The position numbers and the translations under genes were made by a program. From positions 936,671 through 1,000,670 of the forward strand of contig NZ_HG931174.1 in NCBI RefSeq assembly GCF_000582785.1: a stretch of DNA of 64,000 nucleotides, given 5' to 3'. How positions within the stretch are numbered: the stretch's first letter is position 1; every line of letters starts with the position of its first letter. Shown here piece by piece: positions 9,280 through 17,479 of the stretch. The DNA comes from Candidatus Blastococcus massiliensis AP3. GTDB lineage: Bacteria; Actinomycetota; Actinomycetes; Mycobacteriales; Geodermatophilaceae. The notes below the pieces were generated by a model. That model saw only the letters and a program-made list of their open reading frames with translations. It ran no database searches and was not told the origin of the DNA.

Positions 9280-9448
9280 TCCGTGATCACCCGGCCATCG
9301 TCCCACCGATGGAGGGGCGACGTGGCGGCGTGCTCCGTGCCCCTGGCCGGTACCCCCGACCGGGCGACACGCCCGGCGCGCACCAGGTCCGTCGCGCAGG
9401 CGTGACCGCGACGCGAACGGGGAACCCAACCGGAGGCATGCACCCCCG

Positions 9449-9478
9449 GGTTACGGAGCCGTAGGTTACGGGGGCGTA
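9449..9478 (+). promoter_or_regulatory. Tandem 15-bp operator candidate before the desaturase
   Basis: GGTTACGGAGCCGTA (9449-9463) is followed directly by GGTTACGGGGGCGTA (9464-9478), 13 of 15 bases identical. Each unit is itself a small dyad (TACGG..CCGTA; ACG....CGT). The array ends 24 bases before the ATG, with GGAGG in between. This arrangement looks like a lipid-responsive TetR-type operator, but the regulator is not in the window. Confidence 0.5.
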
Positions 9479-9501
9479 GCCGACTTCCTGGAGGTGCACG
9501 G

Positions 9502-10452
9502 ATGTCCCGGACCGATCCGCAGAGCGCAGTGCTCATCGAGCTGGAGCCGGTGGTCGCCGAGAACCTCGACCGGCACATCAAGGTCGCGAAGGAGTGGCAT
9601 CCGCACGACTACGTCCCCTGGGACGAGGGGCGGAACTTCGCCTTCCTCGGCGGTGAGGACTGGTCGCCCGAGCAGTCCCGGCTGGACGAGACCGCGAAGG
9701 CCGCGATGTTCGTCAACCTCCTGACCGAGGACAACCTGCCGAGCTACCACCGCGAGATCGCCACCCGATTCGGGCGCGACGGGGCCTGGGGCCAGTGGGT
9801 GGGTCGCTGGACCGCGGAGGAGGGCCGGCACGGGGTCGCGCTGCGCGACTACCTGGTGGTCACCCGCGGCGTCGACCCGGTCGAGCTGGAGCGGGCACGG
9901 ATGGACTACATGACCACCGGCTACGACTCCGGCGACAAGACCGCGCTCGAAGCGGTCGCCTACGTCTCGTTCCAGGAACTGGCGACCCGCGTCTCGCACC
10001 GCAACACCGGCCGGGCCACCGGTGACCCGATCGCGGACAAGCTGCTCGCACGGATCTCCACCGACGAGAACCTGCACATGATCTTCTACCGGAACCTCGT
10101 CACGGCGGCGTTCGACATCGATCCGGACGAGATGATGAAGGCCGTGGCCAAGGAGGTCATGACCTTCGAGATGCCCGGCGCCAACATGGCCAACTTCCGC
10201 AAGAACTCGACGATCATCGCGAAGGCCGGCATCTACGACCTGCGGCTGCACCACGACGAGGTGGTCGCCCCCATCCTGCGCACCTGGAAGGTCTTCGACC
10301 GCACCGACCTCGGCCCCGAGGGCGAGCGGGCGCGCGAGGAGCTGGCGGCGTTCCTGGCCGGCCTGGACGCGCAGGCCACAAAGTTCGTCGAGAGCCGGGA
10401 GCGGCTGCGCGCCCGCATGGCCGCCAAGGGAGAGACAGCCGTATCCATCTGA
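9502..10452 (+). CDS. Acyl-ACP desaturase (diiron, DesA type)
   Basis: A 316-residue ferritin-like diiron enzyme related to plant stearoyl-ACP desaturase and mycobacterial DesA. Iron ligands are recognisable in LLTEDNLPSYH, WTAEEGRHGVALRDYL and STDENLHMIFYR. No membrane helices are seen, so it is a soluble enzyme that introduces a double bond into acyl-ACP using reduced ferredoxin and oxygen. ATG 9502 follows GGAGG at good spacing. The upstream tandem repeat suggests control by fatty-acid status. It is a single-gene unit with a hairpin right after the stop. Confidence 0.9.
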   Translation: MSRTDPQSAVLIELEPVVAENLDRHIKVAKEWHPHDYVPWDEGRNFAFLGGEDWSPEQSRLDETAKAAMFVNLLTEDNLPSYHREIATRFGRDGAWGQWVGRWTAEEGRHGVALRDYLVVTRGVDPVELERARMDYMTTGYDSGDKTALEAVAYVSFQELATRVSHRNTGRATGDPIADKLLARISTDENLHMIFYRNLVTAAFDIDPDEMMKAVAKEVMTFEMPGANMANFRKNSTIIAKAGIYDLRLHHDEVVAPILRTWKVFDRTDLGPEGERAREELAAFLAGLDAQATKFVESRERLRARMAAKGETAVSI

Positions 10453-10469
10453 TCGGCCTCCGGCCGATC
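10451..10469 (+). terminator. Terminator after the desaturase
   Basis: A perfect 8-bp stem (GATCGGCC / GGCCGATC) with a 3-base loop starts on the desaturase stop codon. No T-run follows. Confidence 0.65.
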
Positions 10470-10571
10470 ACCGCGGCCAGGAGCCGTCCCCCGTTGCGCT
10501 GAGCGTGCCCGTCGCGCCTGCGCGGGGACCCTCCGGGCCCCCACTCGGCGCGACCAGACACCATGGACCCC

Positions 10572-11372
10572 ATGCGGCTGGCGACCTGGAACGTGAACTC
10601 GATCCGCTCCCGGGCCGACCGGGTGGCCGCCTTCCTGCAACGGCACGACGTCGACGTCCTGGCCCTGCAGGAGACCAAGTGCCGGGACGACCAGTTCCCG
10701 GAGATGGTGTTCAACGCCATCGGCTACGAGGTCGCCCACGTGGGCCACTCGCAGTGGAACGGCGTCGCAGTCCTCTCGCGCATCGGCATCGAGGACGTCG
10801 AGATCGGCTTCGACGGGATGCCGTCCTGGTCCGCCAAGGACGGCGTCGACCCCGCAGCCGAGGCGCGGGCGCTCGGCGCGACCTGCGGTGGTGTCCGGGT
10901 CTGGAGCCTCTACGTACCCAACGGGCGCACGCTGGCCGACCCGCACCTGCAGTACAAGCTCGAGTGGCTGGCCGCCCTGCGCACCACCGTCGCCGGCTGG
11001 CTGGAGGCGGATCCGCAGGCCCCGATCGCGCTGGTCGGCGACTGGAACATCGCCCCGGAGGACGACGACGTCTGGGACATGTCGGTGTTCACCCACTCCA
11101 CGCACGTCTCCCCACCCGAGCGCGCCGCGTTCCGCGCCGTCGTCGACTCCGGGTTCGCCGACGTCGTCCGGCCGTACGCACCGGGGCCGGGCGTCTACAC
11201 GTACTGGGACTACACCCAGCTGCGCTTCCCCCGCCGCGAGGGCATGCGGATCGACTTCGTCCTCGGCTCCCCCGCGTTCGCCGGCCGGGTCACCGGCGCG
11301 CTGATCGACCGCGAGGAGCGCAAGGGCAAGGGCGCCAGCGACCACGCCCCGGTCATCGTCGACCTGGAGTGA
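10572..11372 (+). CDS. xthA: Exodeoxyribonuclease III / AP endonuclease
   Basis: A 266-residue protein of the exonuclease-endonuclease-phosphatase fold. The active-site blocks are all present: MRLATWNVNSIRSR (Asn), LQETK (Glu), YVPNGR (Tyr), GDWNIAPEDDDVWD (Asp and Asn) and the terminal SDHAPVIVDL (catalytic His). It repairs abasic sites and oxidised 3' ends. I chose ATG 10572 because the family begins at MRLATWN; ATG 10563 would add three residues. Neither has a clear Shine-Dalgarno. The yaaA gene follows four bases after the stop, so the pair probably forms an oxidative-stress operon. Confidence 0.92.
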   Translation: MRLATWNVNSIRSRADRVAAFLQRHDVDVLALQETKCRDDQFPEMVFNAIGYEVAHVGHSQWNGVAVLSRIGIEDVEIGFDGMPSWSAKDGVDPAAEARALGATCGGVRVWSLYVPNGRTLADPHLQYKLEWLAALRTTVAGWLEADPQAPIALVGDWNIAPEDDDVWDMSVFTHSTHVSPPERAAFRAVVDSGFADVVRPYAPGPGVYTYWDYTQLRFPRREGMRIDFVLGSPAFAGRVTGALIDREERKGKGASDHAPVIVDLE

Positions 11373-11376
11373 CCGC

Positions 11377-12123
11377 GTGCTCATCCTCCTGCCGCCGTCG
11401 GAGACCAAGGCCCCCGGCGGGGACGGCGCCCCGCTCGACCTGGCCGCGCTGACCACGCCCGAGCTCACCCCGCTGCGCACGGAGCTCACCGAGGCGCTGG
11501 TCACGCTGGCCGACGACGTCCCCGCGTCCCGGGCGGCGCTCGGGCTCTCCCCGAAGCAGGACGACGAGATCACCCGCAACGCAGCGCTGTGGACCAGCCC
11601 CACCCGGCCGGCGATCGAGCGGTACACCGGCGTCCTCTACGACGCCCTGGAGGTCTCGTCGATGACACGGGCGCAGCGGGCGCGCGCCGACCGGCGGCTG
11701 GCCGTGGGGTCCGCCCTGTTCGGGGTGGTCCGCGCGGCCGATCCGATCCCGGCCTACCGGCTCTCCGCGACCTCCGCCCTACCGGGCCTGCCCACGCTCC
11801 GCTCCCTGTGGAAGCCCGCCCTCTCCCCCGTGCTCGCCGCGGTCGACGACCTCGTCGTCGACCTGCGCAGCGGCTCCTACGCCGCCCTGGCCCCCGTGCC
11901 CGGCGCGGTCACCGTCGACGTGCTCAGCGAGCGGCCCGACGGCACGCGCGCCGTCGTCAGCCACTTCAACAAGGCGCACAAGGGCCGCGTGGCCCGGCTG
12001 CTGGCCGGCACGACGGCCGAGCCGGACGGCGTCGTGGCACTGCGGAGGCTGCTGAGACGGGCGGGGTTGCACGTGGAACATGACGGCGGCACCGCGTTCA
12101 CGCTCGTGGTGCCCGGGACGTGA
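11377..12123 (+). CDS. yaaA: YaaA family peroxide-stress protein
   Basis: A 248-residue member of the UPF0246/YaaA family, starting with MLILLPPSETK at GTG 11377. Conserved blocks include ERYTGVLYDAL, FGVVRAADPIPAYRLS and SHFNKAHKGRVAR. In E. coli YaaA limits free intracellular iron during hydrogen peroxide stress and has a DNA-binding helix-hairpin-helix-like fold. Pairing with exonuclease III four bases upstream supports a role in oxidative damage control. Confidence 0.9.
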   Translation: MLILLPPSETKAPGGDGAPLDLAALTTPELTPLRTELTEALVTLADDVPASRAALGLSPKQDDEITRNAALWTSPTRPAIERYTGVLYDALEVSSMTRAQRARADRRLAVGSALFGVVRAADPIPAYRLSATSALPGLPTLRSLWKPALSPVLAAVDDLVVDLRSGSYAALAPVPGAVTVDVLSERPDGTRAVVSHFNKAHKGRVARLLAGTTAEPDGVVALRRLLRRAGLHVEHDGGTAFTLVVPGT

Positions 12124-12146
12124 CGGAGAACTCGCCTGGGGCGCTG

Positions 12147-12176
12147 TTGCGCAGCGTGCACCGGCCGTGACATAAC
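12147..12176 (+). promoter_or_regulatory. Possible housekeeping promoter of the SpoIIE gene
   Basis: TTGCGC at 12147-12152 and CATAAC at 12171-12176 have an 18-base spacer, compatible with a vegetative sigma-70-type promoter. It lies about 75 bases before the GTG start. Consensus match by eye only. Confidence 0.35.
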
Positions 12177-12253
12177 TTCCAGGTAACGGCGCGGCCCGAA
12201 TCAGGAGGCCACCGCCGGACGGACCGGGCCGCACCCGGGCGGAAGGGCCACCC

Positions 12254-14356
12254 GTGGATCGATCCCCCGACCGGACCTCCGCCGACGACGGCGACCGTCC
12301 GGTGGATGGAACGCGTCCCGAGGCGGACTTCACATCCCGGCAGCTCGCCGCCCTCCAGCGGCGCTACGCGACCGAGCGGCTCCGCTGGGAGCTCGCCAAG
12401 GACGCCGGCGGCGTCGGGACCTTCGACTGGGAGCCGTCCACCGGCACGCTGCTGTGGGACGAGCAGCTGCAGCGGATGTTCGGCTACGACACCCCCGACT
12501 CCTTCGACGAGTCCCTCGCCGCCTTCAACGCCCGGGTGCACCCCGACGACCGCGGCTGGCACGCCGACGCACTGCAGGCCAGCACGGACAGCTGCGGTGA
12601 GTACGACGTGGAGTACCGGATCGTGCTCCCGGACGGGGAGACCCGCTGGATCCACGCCCGGGGCAGGTGCCTTCCCGACCCGGACGGCCGGACCGAGCGA
12701 CTGATCGGCGCGGCCTACGACACCACCGGCGAGCGCGAGGCCTCGACGCGGATCTCGCGACTGCTCGAGGCCATGCCGGCCGGCTTCTACTCGGTGGACC
12801 GCGAGTGGCGCTTCACCCACGTGAACGCCGAGGCAGAGCGGCTGCTCGGGCACAGCCGCGACGAGCTGCTCGGTCAGGTGCTCTGGGATGCCTTCCCCGC
12901 AGCCCTGGACAGTGAATTCGAGGACAGCTTCCGCAAGGCGATCGCCAGTGGGGAACCCGTCCAGTTCGACGCCCACTACCCGGCGCCGCTGGACGGCTGG
13001 TACGAGCTCCGCGCGTGGCCCACACCCGACGGCCTCTCGGTCTACTTCCTCGAGGTGACCGAGCGGCGGGCGAGCCAGGAGCGCGCCGAGCGCTGGGCCC
13101 GCCAGCTGGCCACCCTCGCCCAGGTCAGCGCCGAGCTGGCCGGCACGCTGGACACCCAGATCGCCACGGCGCGGCTGCCCCGGCTGGTCGTGCCCGCCCT
13201 GGCCGACTTCTGCGTGGTGACCGTCATCGGCGCCGACGGCCAGCCGCGCGACGTCGGCAGCTGGCACGCCGACCCCACCGCGCGCCCGCTGCTGGAGCGC
13301 TACCGCGAGGTCCGCCTCGACGCGATGCCGATGACCGCACCGGTCGCCCGTGCCCTGCACACCGGCGAGGCGGCGACCTTCCGCGGCACCGACGTCCTGG
13401 AGGTCCTGCCCCCGGGCCCGGCGCGCGACCTGCTCGCGATCCTGTCCCCGGCGAGCGAGGTCGCGCTGCCCCTGCGCGCCCGCGGCCGGACCGTCGGGCT
13501 GCTCACCCTCTTCTACGCCGAGGGCCACGCCCCGACCGACGAGGACGTGGCGATCGCCCAGGACGTCGCGGACCGCGCCGGGCTGGCGTGGGACAACGCA
13601 CGGCTGTTCAGCGCCCAGCAGCAGCTCGCCGAGGGCCTGCAGCGCAGCCTGCTCACCGAGCCGCCCGAGCCCGAGCACGCCGAGATCGCGGTGCGCTACC
13701 TGCCCGCGGCCGAGGCGGCCCGGGTCGGCGGGGACTGGTACGACGCCTTCCTGCAGCCCAACGGCACCACGATGCTGGTCATCGGCGACGTCGTCGGGCA
13801 CGACACCGAGGCGGCGGCCGCCATGGGGCAGCTGCGGGGACTGCTGCGCGGCGTCGCCACCTACAGCAACGCCGGACCGGTCGAGGTGCTGCGCGGGCTG
13901 GACGCCTCCATGAGCACCCTCCAGCTGGGCACGCTGGCCACCGCCGCGGTCGCCCGGTTCGAGCAGACACCGGAGGAACGTCGTCGCGGCCTCACGCGGA
14001 TGCGCTGGGCCAACGCGGGCCACCTGCCGCCCCTGGTGGTGAACCCCGACGGGACCGTCGCCGAGCTTGCCCCGTGGGTGGGCGACCTCATGCTCGGCGT
14101 CGACAGCGCGGCCGTGCGCCGGGAATCGGTCGTCATGCTCGACCACGGCTCCACCGTGCTGCTCTACACCGACGGGCTGGTCGAGCGCCGCGACTCCGAC
14201 CTCGACGCGGGAGTGTCGCGGCTGCGCGACGCGCTCGTCGCGCTCGTGGACCTGCCTCTGGAGGAGTTGTTGGACGAGCTGCTCGAGCGGCTGGTCCAGG
14301 GCCGGCCGGACGACGACGTCGCGCTCGTCGCCGTCCGGCTGAACCGCCTGGAGTAG
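12254..14356 (+). CDS. PAS-PAS-GAF-SpoIIE serine phosphatase
   Basis: A 700-residue signalling protein from GTG 12254, with GGAAGG upstream. The first PAS (about residues 45-165, FDWEPSTGTLLWDEQL) and second PAS (about 170-280, ISRLLEAMPAGFYSV) are followed by a GAF domain (about 290-465). The PP2C-type SpoIIE phosphatase (about 475-690) has metal-binding residues in ARVGGDWYDAF, VIGDVVGHD, WANAGHLPPL and RPDDDVALVAV. Such enzymes dephosphorylate an anti-sigma-factor antagonist, linking light, redox or ligand sensing to sigma-factor release. No membrane segment is present. The partner anti-sigma proteins are not adjacent. Confidence 0.9.
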   Translation: MDRSPDRTSADDGDRPVDGTRPEADFTSRQLAALQRRYATERLRWELAKDAGGVGTFDWEPSTGTLLWDEQLQRMFGYDTPDSFDESLAAFNARVHPDDRGWHADALQASTDSCGEYDVEYRIVLPDGETRWIHARGRCLPDPDGRTERLIGAAYDTTGEREASTRISRLLEAMPAGFYSVDREWRFTHVNAEAERLLGHSRDELLGQVLWDAFPAALDSEFEDSFRKAIASGEPVQFDAHYPAPLDGWYELRAWPTPDGLSVYFLEVTERRASQERAERWARQLATLAQVSAELAGTLDTQIATARLPRLVVPALADFCVVTVIGADGQPRDVGSWHADPTARPLLERYREVRLDAMPMTAPVARALHTGEAATFRGTDVLEVLPPGPARDLLAILSPASEVALPLRARGRTVGLLTLFYAEGHAPTDEDVAIAQDVADRAGLAWDNARLFSAQQQLAEGLQRSLLTEPPEPEHAEIAVRYLPAAEAARVGGDWYDAFLQPNGTTMLVIGDVVGHDTEAAAAMGQLRGLLRGVATYSNAGPVEVLRGLDASMSTLQLGTLATAAVARFEQTPEERRRGLTRMRWANAGHLPPLVVNPDGTVAELAPWVGDLMLGVDSAAVRRESVVMLDHGSTVLLYTDGLVERRDSDLDAGVSRLRDALVALVDLPLEELLDELLERLVQGRPDDDVALVAVRLNRLE

Positions 14357-14361
14357 CCGGG

Positions 14362-16029
14362 TCAGCCGCGGTCGCGGCGGACCGTCGCCTTCCGGCCCTT
14401 GATCATCGTGGCCTTGAGGGCCCGCACCACCTCGTCGGCCGCCGGCTCCGGCACCTCCACGAGCGCGAACCGCTGGTGGATCTCGATCGAGCCGATGTCC
14501 TTGCCGCGGAGCTCCGTCTCCCCCGTGATGGCGCCGACCAGGTCGCCCGGCCGGATGCCCGCCTCGCGGCCGAGGCCGACGAACAACCGGGCCGCCGGGC
14601 CCCCGGGCCCCTTGCGCGGGCGCCCCGGCTCGCGGCCGCCCCCGCGCGCGTCCGGCCGCTTGCCCGAGTCGGGGCGGAAGGTGACCTGCGGGATCTCCTC
14701 GTCGTCGTCGGCGCCGCCGCCGGCCTCGTGGGCGAGCTTGACCGCGGCCAGGGCGACCTCCATGAGGTCGAACTCGTCCGCGAGGGTCTCCACCACCACG
14801 CGGAACCGGTCGAGCTCGTCGCCGAGCAGGCTCTCCCGCAGCGCGGCACGGGTCAGGTCCAGGCGCCGGGCCCGCAGGTCGGCGACCGTGGGCACGGTCT
14901 GCACGGAGATGGTGGCGCCGGCGACCTTCTCGATCGTCTTGAGCATCCGGTGCTCGCGGGGCTCGGCGAGGGTGATCGCGACGCCCTCCCGTCCGGCCCG
15001 GCCGACCCGCCCGATGCGGTGCACGTAGGACTCCGGGGCCGAGGGGACGTCGTAGTTCACGACGTGCGTGAGCTGCTCGATGTCCAGACCCCGGGCGGCG
15101 ACATCGGTGGCGACGAGCAGGTCCGCGGTCCCGCCGCGCAGCCGGCCCATCACCTTGTCGCGCTGCTCCTGGCTCATCCCGCCGTGCAGCGGCTCGGCCC
15201 GGTACCCGCGGCCGTTGAGCGTCTCGGTGAGGGTGTCGACCTCCTCGCGCGTCCGGCAGAAGACGATCGCCGCCGTCGGTGCCTCGATGTCGAGGATCCG
15301 GCCGAGCGCCGCCGGCTTCGCCGCCCGGGGGACGACGTAGGCCGTCTGCCGCACGCGCGGCGCCTCGCCGGCCTGGGCCTGCTCCTTGGCGATGGTGATG
15401 CGGGCCGGGTCGCGGAGGTGGCGGCGGGCCAGCGCGTCGAGCCGGCGCGGCATCGTCGCGGAGAACAGCACCGTCTGCCGCTGCTCGGGCGTCTCGTCGA
15501 GGATCGCCTCGAGGTCCTCGGCGAAGCCCATGTCGAGCATCTCGTCGGCCTCGTCGAGGATCACGGTGGTGATCTCGTCGAGCCGGAGGCTCCCCCGGTT
15601 GAGCAGGTCCAGCGCCCGCCCGGGGGTGGCGACGACGACGTCGACACCTGCCTGCAGGGACCGGAGCTGGCGGACGATCGGAGCGCCGCCGTACACCGGC
15701 AGCACCCGCGAGCCGAGGTCCTTGCCGTATCGGTGGAACGCCTCGGACACCTGGACGGCCAGCTCGCGCGTGGGCACCAGCACCAGCGCGACCGGCGACC
15801 GCCCGGAGCGGTGCGCCTCGAGCTTCTGCAGCACCGGGAGCGAGAAGGCAGCCGTCTTGCCGGTGCCCGTCGCCGCTTGGCCGAGCAGGTCCCGCCCCTC
15901 GATCACCAGCGGGATCGCCTCCAGCTGGATCGGGGTCGGCTCCTCGTATCCGAGGGTGGTGAGCGCCTGCAGCAGCTCGGGCCGGAGGCCGAGCTCGGCG
16001 AAGGTGGGGCCGTCCTGATCGGTGTTCAT
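14362..16029 (-). CDS. deaD: DEAD-box RNA helicase, CsdA/DeaD type
   Basis: A 555-residue helicase. The Q motif is PTPIQLEAIPL, motif I AATGTGKT, Ia PTRELA, motif II DEAD (ILDEADEMLDMGF), motif III SAT, and motif VI HRIGRVGRAGR. Helicase domains span about residues 10-375. A Gly/Arg-rich linker (DARGGGREPGRPRKGPGG) precedes a C-terminal DbpA-type RNA-binding domain (about 480-550). It unwinds structured RNA in ribosome assembly, cold adaptation or mRNA decay. I start at ATG 16029; a GTG one codon upstream is possible. The only upstream space is the 70-base gap after zwf, which holds the CTAG-rich element at 16076-16109. Confidence 0.92.
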   Translation of the reverse strand: MNTDQDGPTFAELGLRPELLQALTTLGYEEPTPIQLEAIPLVIEGRDLLGQAATGTGKTAAFSLPVLQKLEAHRSGRSPVALVLVPTRELAVQVSEAFHRYGKDLGSRVLPVYGGAPIVRQLRSLQAGVDVVVATPGRALDLLNRGSLRLDEITTVILDEADEMLDMGFAEDLEAILDETPEQRQTVLFSATMPRRLDALARRHLRDPARITIAKEQAQAGEAPRVRQTAYVVPRAAKPAALGRILDIEAPTAAIVFCRTREEVDTLTETLNGRGYRAEPLHGGMSQEQRDKVMGRLRGGTADLLVATDVAARGLDIEQLTHVVNYDVPSAPESYVHRIGRVGRAGREGVAITLAEPREHRMLKTIEKVAGATISVQTVPTVADLRARRLDLTRAALRESLLGDELDRFRVVVETLADEFDLMEVALAAVKLAHEAGGGADDDEEIPQVTFRPDSGKRPDARGGGREPGRPRKGPGGPAARLFVGLGREAGIRPGDLVGAITGETELRGKDIGSIEIHQRFALVEVPEPAADEVVRALKATMIKGRKATVRRDRG

Positions 16030-16075
16030 CACCGTCCATGGTCCCTGGCCGGCTTCGAGATCCGCTTCTGGCCTC

Positions 16076-16109
16076 CTCTAGCGGCGTCTAGCAATGCGGC
16101 TAGACATCC
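16076..16109 (-). promoter_or_regulatory. CTAG-rich dyad element, copy A
   Basis: This 34-base stretch contains CTAG three times. It holds a perfect 20-bp dyad at 16086-16105: GTCTAGC, 6 bases, GCTAGAC. A direct half-site TCTAGCGG lies 10 bases to one side. About 24 of 34 bases match the copy at 25041-25074 without gaps. It ends 47 bases upstream of deaD in that gene's orientation and covers the zwf stop codon. It could be an operator or promoter for deaD, or less likely a zwf terminator. Confidence 0.5.
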
Positions 16110-17479
16110 CGAGACGGGGCGAGAGCCGGGCCGTCGGACCCCGCCGGGTACTCGAGCAGCGGGACCTCGTCGGCCTGCCATGCCGCGAGGACGGGCGCGA
16201 CGATCCGCCACGACTCCTCGGCCTCCACGTCGCTGATCGACAGCGTCGCGCTGCCGGCGAGCATCTCCTGGAGCAGCAGTCCGTACGCCGACAGCCGCGG
16301 CGGCGCCAGGGCGATGTCGAGAGCGCGGCGCTCCAGCTCGAACGGGTCGTCCGCGCCGTTGAGGTTGAGCTCCAGGGCGATCCCGTCCGGGTCGAACCGC
16401 AGTCGCAGCACGTCGGGCTGCGGCACGCCGTCGCCGTCGCCGAAGGCCAGATGCGGCACCGGCCTGAACCAGATCGCGATCTCCTGCCGGTCGCTGCCCA
16501 GCGCCTTGCCGGTGCGCAGCCGGAACGGGACACCCGCCCAGCGCCAGTTCTCGACCGTGACCGTGAACTCGGCGTAGGTCTCGGTGCCCCGAGCGGGCTC
16601 CACGCCGTCTTCCGCCGTGTAGTCGGGCAGCTCACGGCCCGCGACCGTCCCCGCCGTGTAGCGCGCCCGCACCGTGTCCCGGGCCATGTCCGTGGGCGAC
16701 CGGACCGCGCGCAGCACGTCGGCCTTGCGCGTGGAGAGACTGCGCGCGTCGATGGCCGTCGGCGGCTCCATCGCGACCAGCGCGAGTTGCTGGAGCAGGT
16801 GGTTCTGCAACATGTCGCGCAGCGCGCCGGCGGTGTCGTAGTAGCCGGCGCGCCCCTCCAGCGCCAGGCTCTCGTCGAACACGATCTCGACCCGCTCGAC
16901 GTGGTTGGCGTTCCACACCGGCTCGAACAGACGGTTGGCGAAGCGCAGGCCGAGGATGTTCAGCACCGTCTGCATCGCGAGGAAGTGGTCGGTGCGGAAC
17001 ACCTGCTCCTCGGGGACGAGCCGGTGCAGCACCTCGTTGAGCCGCCGGGCATCGGCGCGGTCCCGGCCGAAGGGCTTCTCGACCGCGATCACCGCGCCGT
17101 CGGGGAGCCCGGCCTGCTCCAGCGCCTCGAGGGTCGGGAGGAAGATCGTGTTCGGCAGGGCCAGGTAGACCACCGGCGAGCCCCCGGCGCGCTCGAGCGC
17201 CCGGCGCAGGTCGGCCGGCACCGTCACGTCGCCGTGCTCGTAGCCCAGCCGCCCCACGAGCGCCTCCCGCACGGCCTCCGGGACGCGGGGCGCGTGCGCG
17301 GCCAGCCGGTCGCGGGCCCACGAGCGGTACTCCTCGTCGGTCCGGCCGTGCGTGCCGACCGCGACCACGGCGAGGTCGTCGGCCAGTTCCCCCGCGTGCT
17401 GGAGCTCCGCGAGGCCGGGGAGCAGCAGCCGGCCGGTGAGGTCCCCGGTGCCTCCGAGGACGATCAGCGAGCGGTTCAC
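16100..17479 (-). CDS. zwf: Glucose-6-phosphate dehydrogenase-like protein, atypical
   Basis: A 459-residue protein beginning at GTG 17479 within the GH15 stop codon. The Rossmann N-terminus (LIVLGGTGDLTGRLLLPGL), EKPFGRD, YYDTAGALRDM and QNHLLQ (catalytic His) identify the G6PD family. The active-site signature, normally D-H-Y-L-G-K-E, reads D-H-F-L-A-M-Q at residues 164-170. The lysine that contacts the substrate phosphate is therefore methionine, and the tyrosine is phenylalanine. Length is somewhat short of the usual 480-510. It may use a different substrate or have weak G6PD activity. No gnd, opcA or pgl gene is adjacent. Confidence 0.8.
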   Translation of the reverse strand: MNRSLIVLGGTGDLTGRLLLPGLAELQHAGELADDLAVVAVGTHGRTDEEYRSWARDRLAAHAPRVPEAVREALVGRLGYEHGDVTVPADLRRALERAGGSPVVYLALPNTIFLPTLEALEQAGLPDGAVIAVEKPFGRDRADARRLNEVLHRLVPEEQVFRTDHFLAMQTVLNILGLRFANRLFEPVWNANHVERVEIVFDESLALEGRAGYYDTAGALRDMLQNHLLQQLALVAMEPPTAIDARSLSTRKADVLRAVRSPTDMARDTVRARYTAGTVAGRELPDYTAEDGVEPARGTETYAEFTVTVENWRWAGVPFRLRTGKALGSDRQEIAIWFRPVPHLAFGDGDGVPQPDVLRLRFDPDGIALELNLNGADDPFELERRALDIALAPPRLSAYGLLLQEMLAGSATLSISDVEAEESWRIVAPVLAAWQADEVPLLEYPAGSDGPALAPSRDV

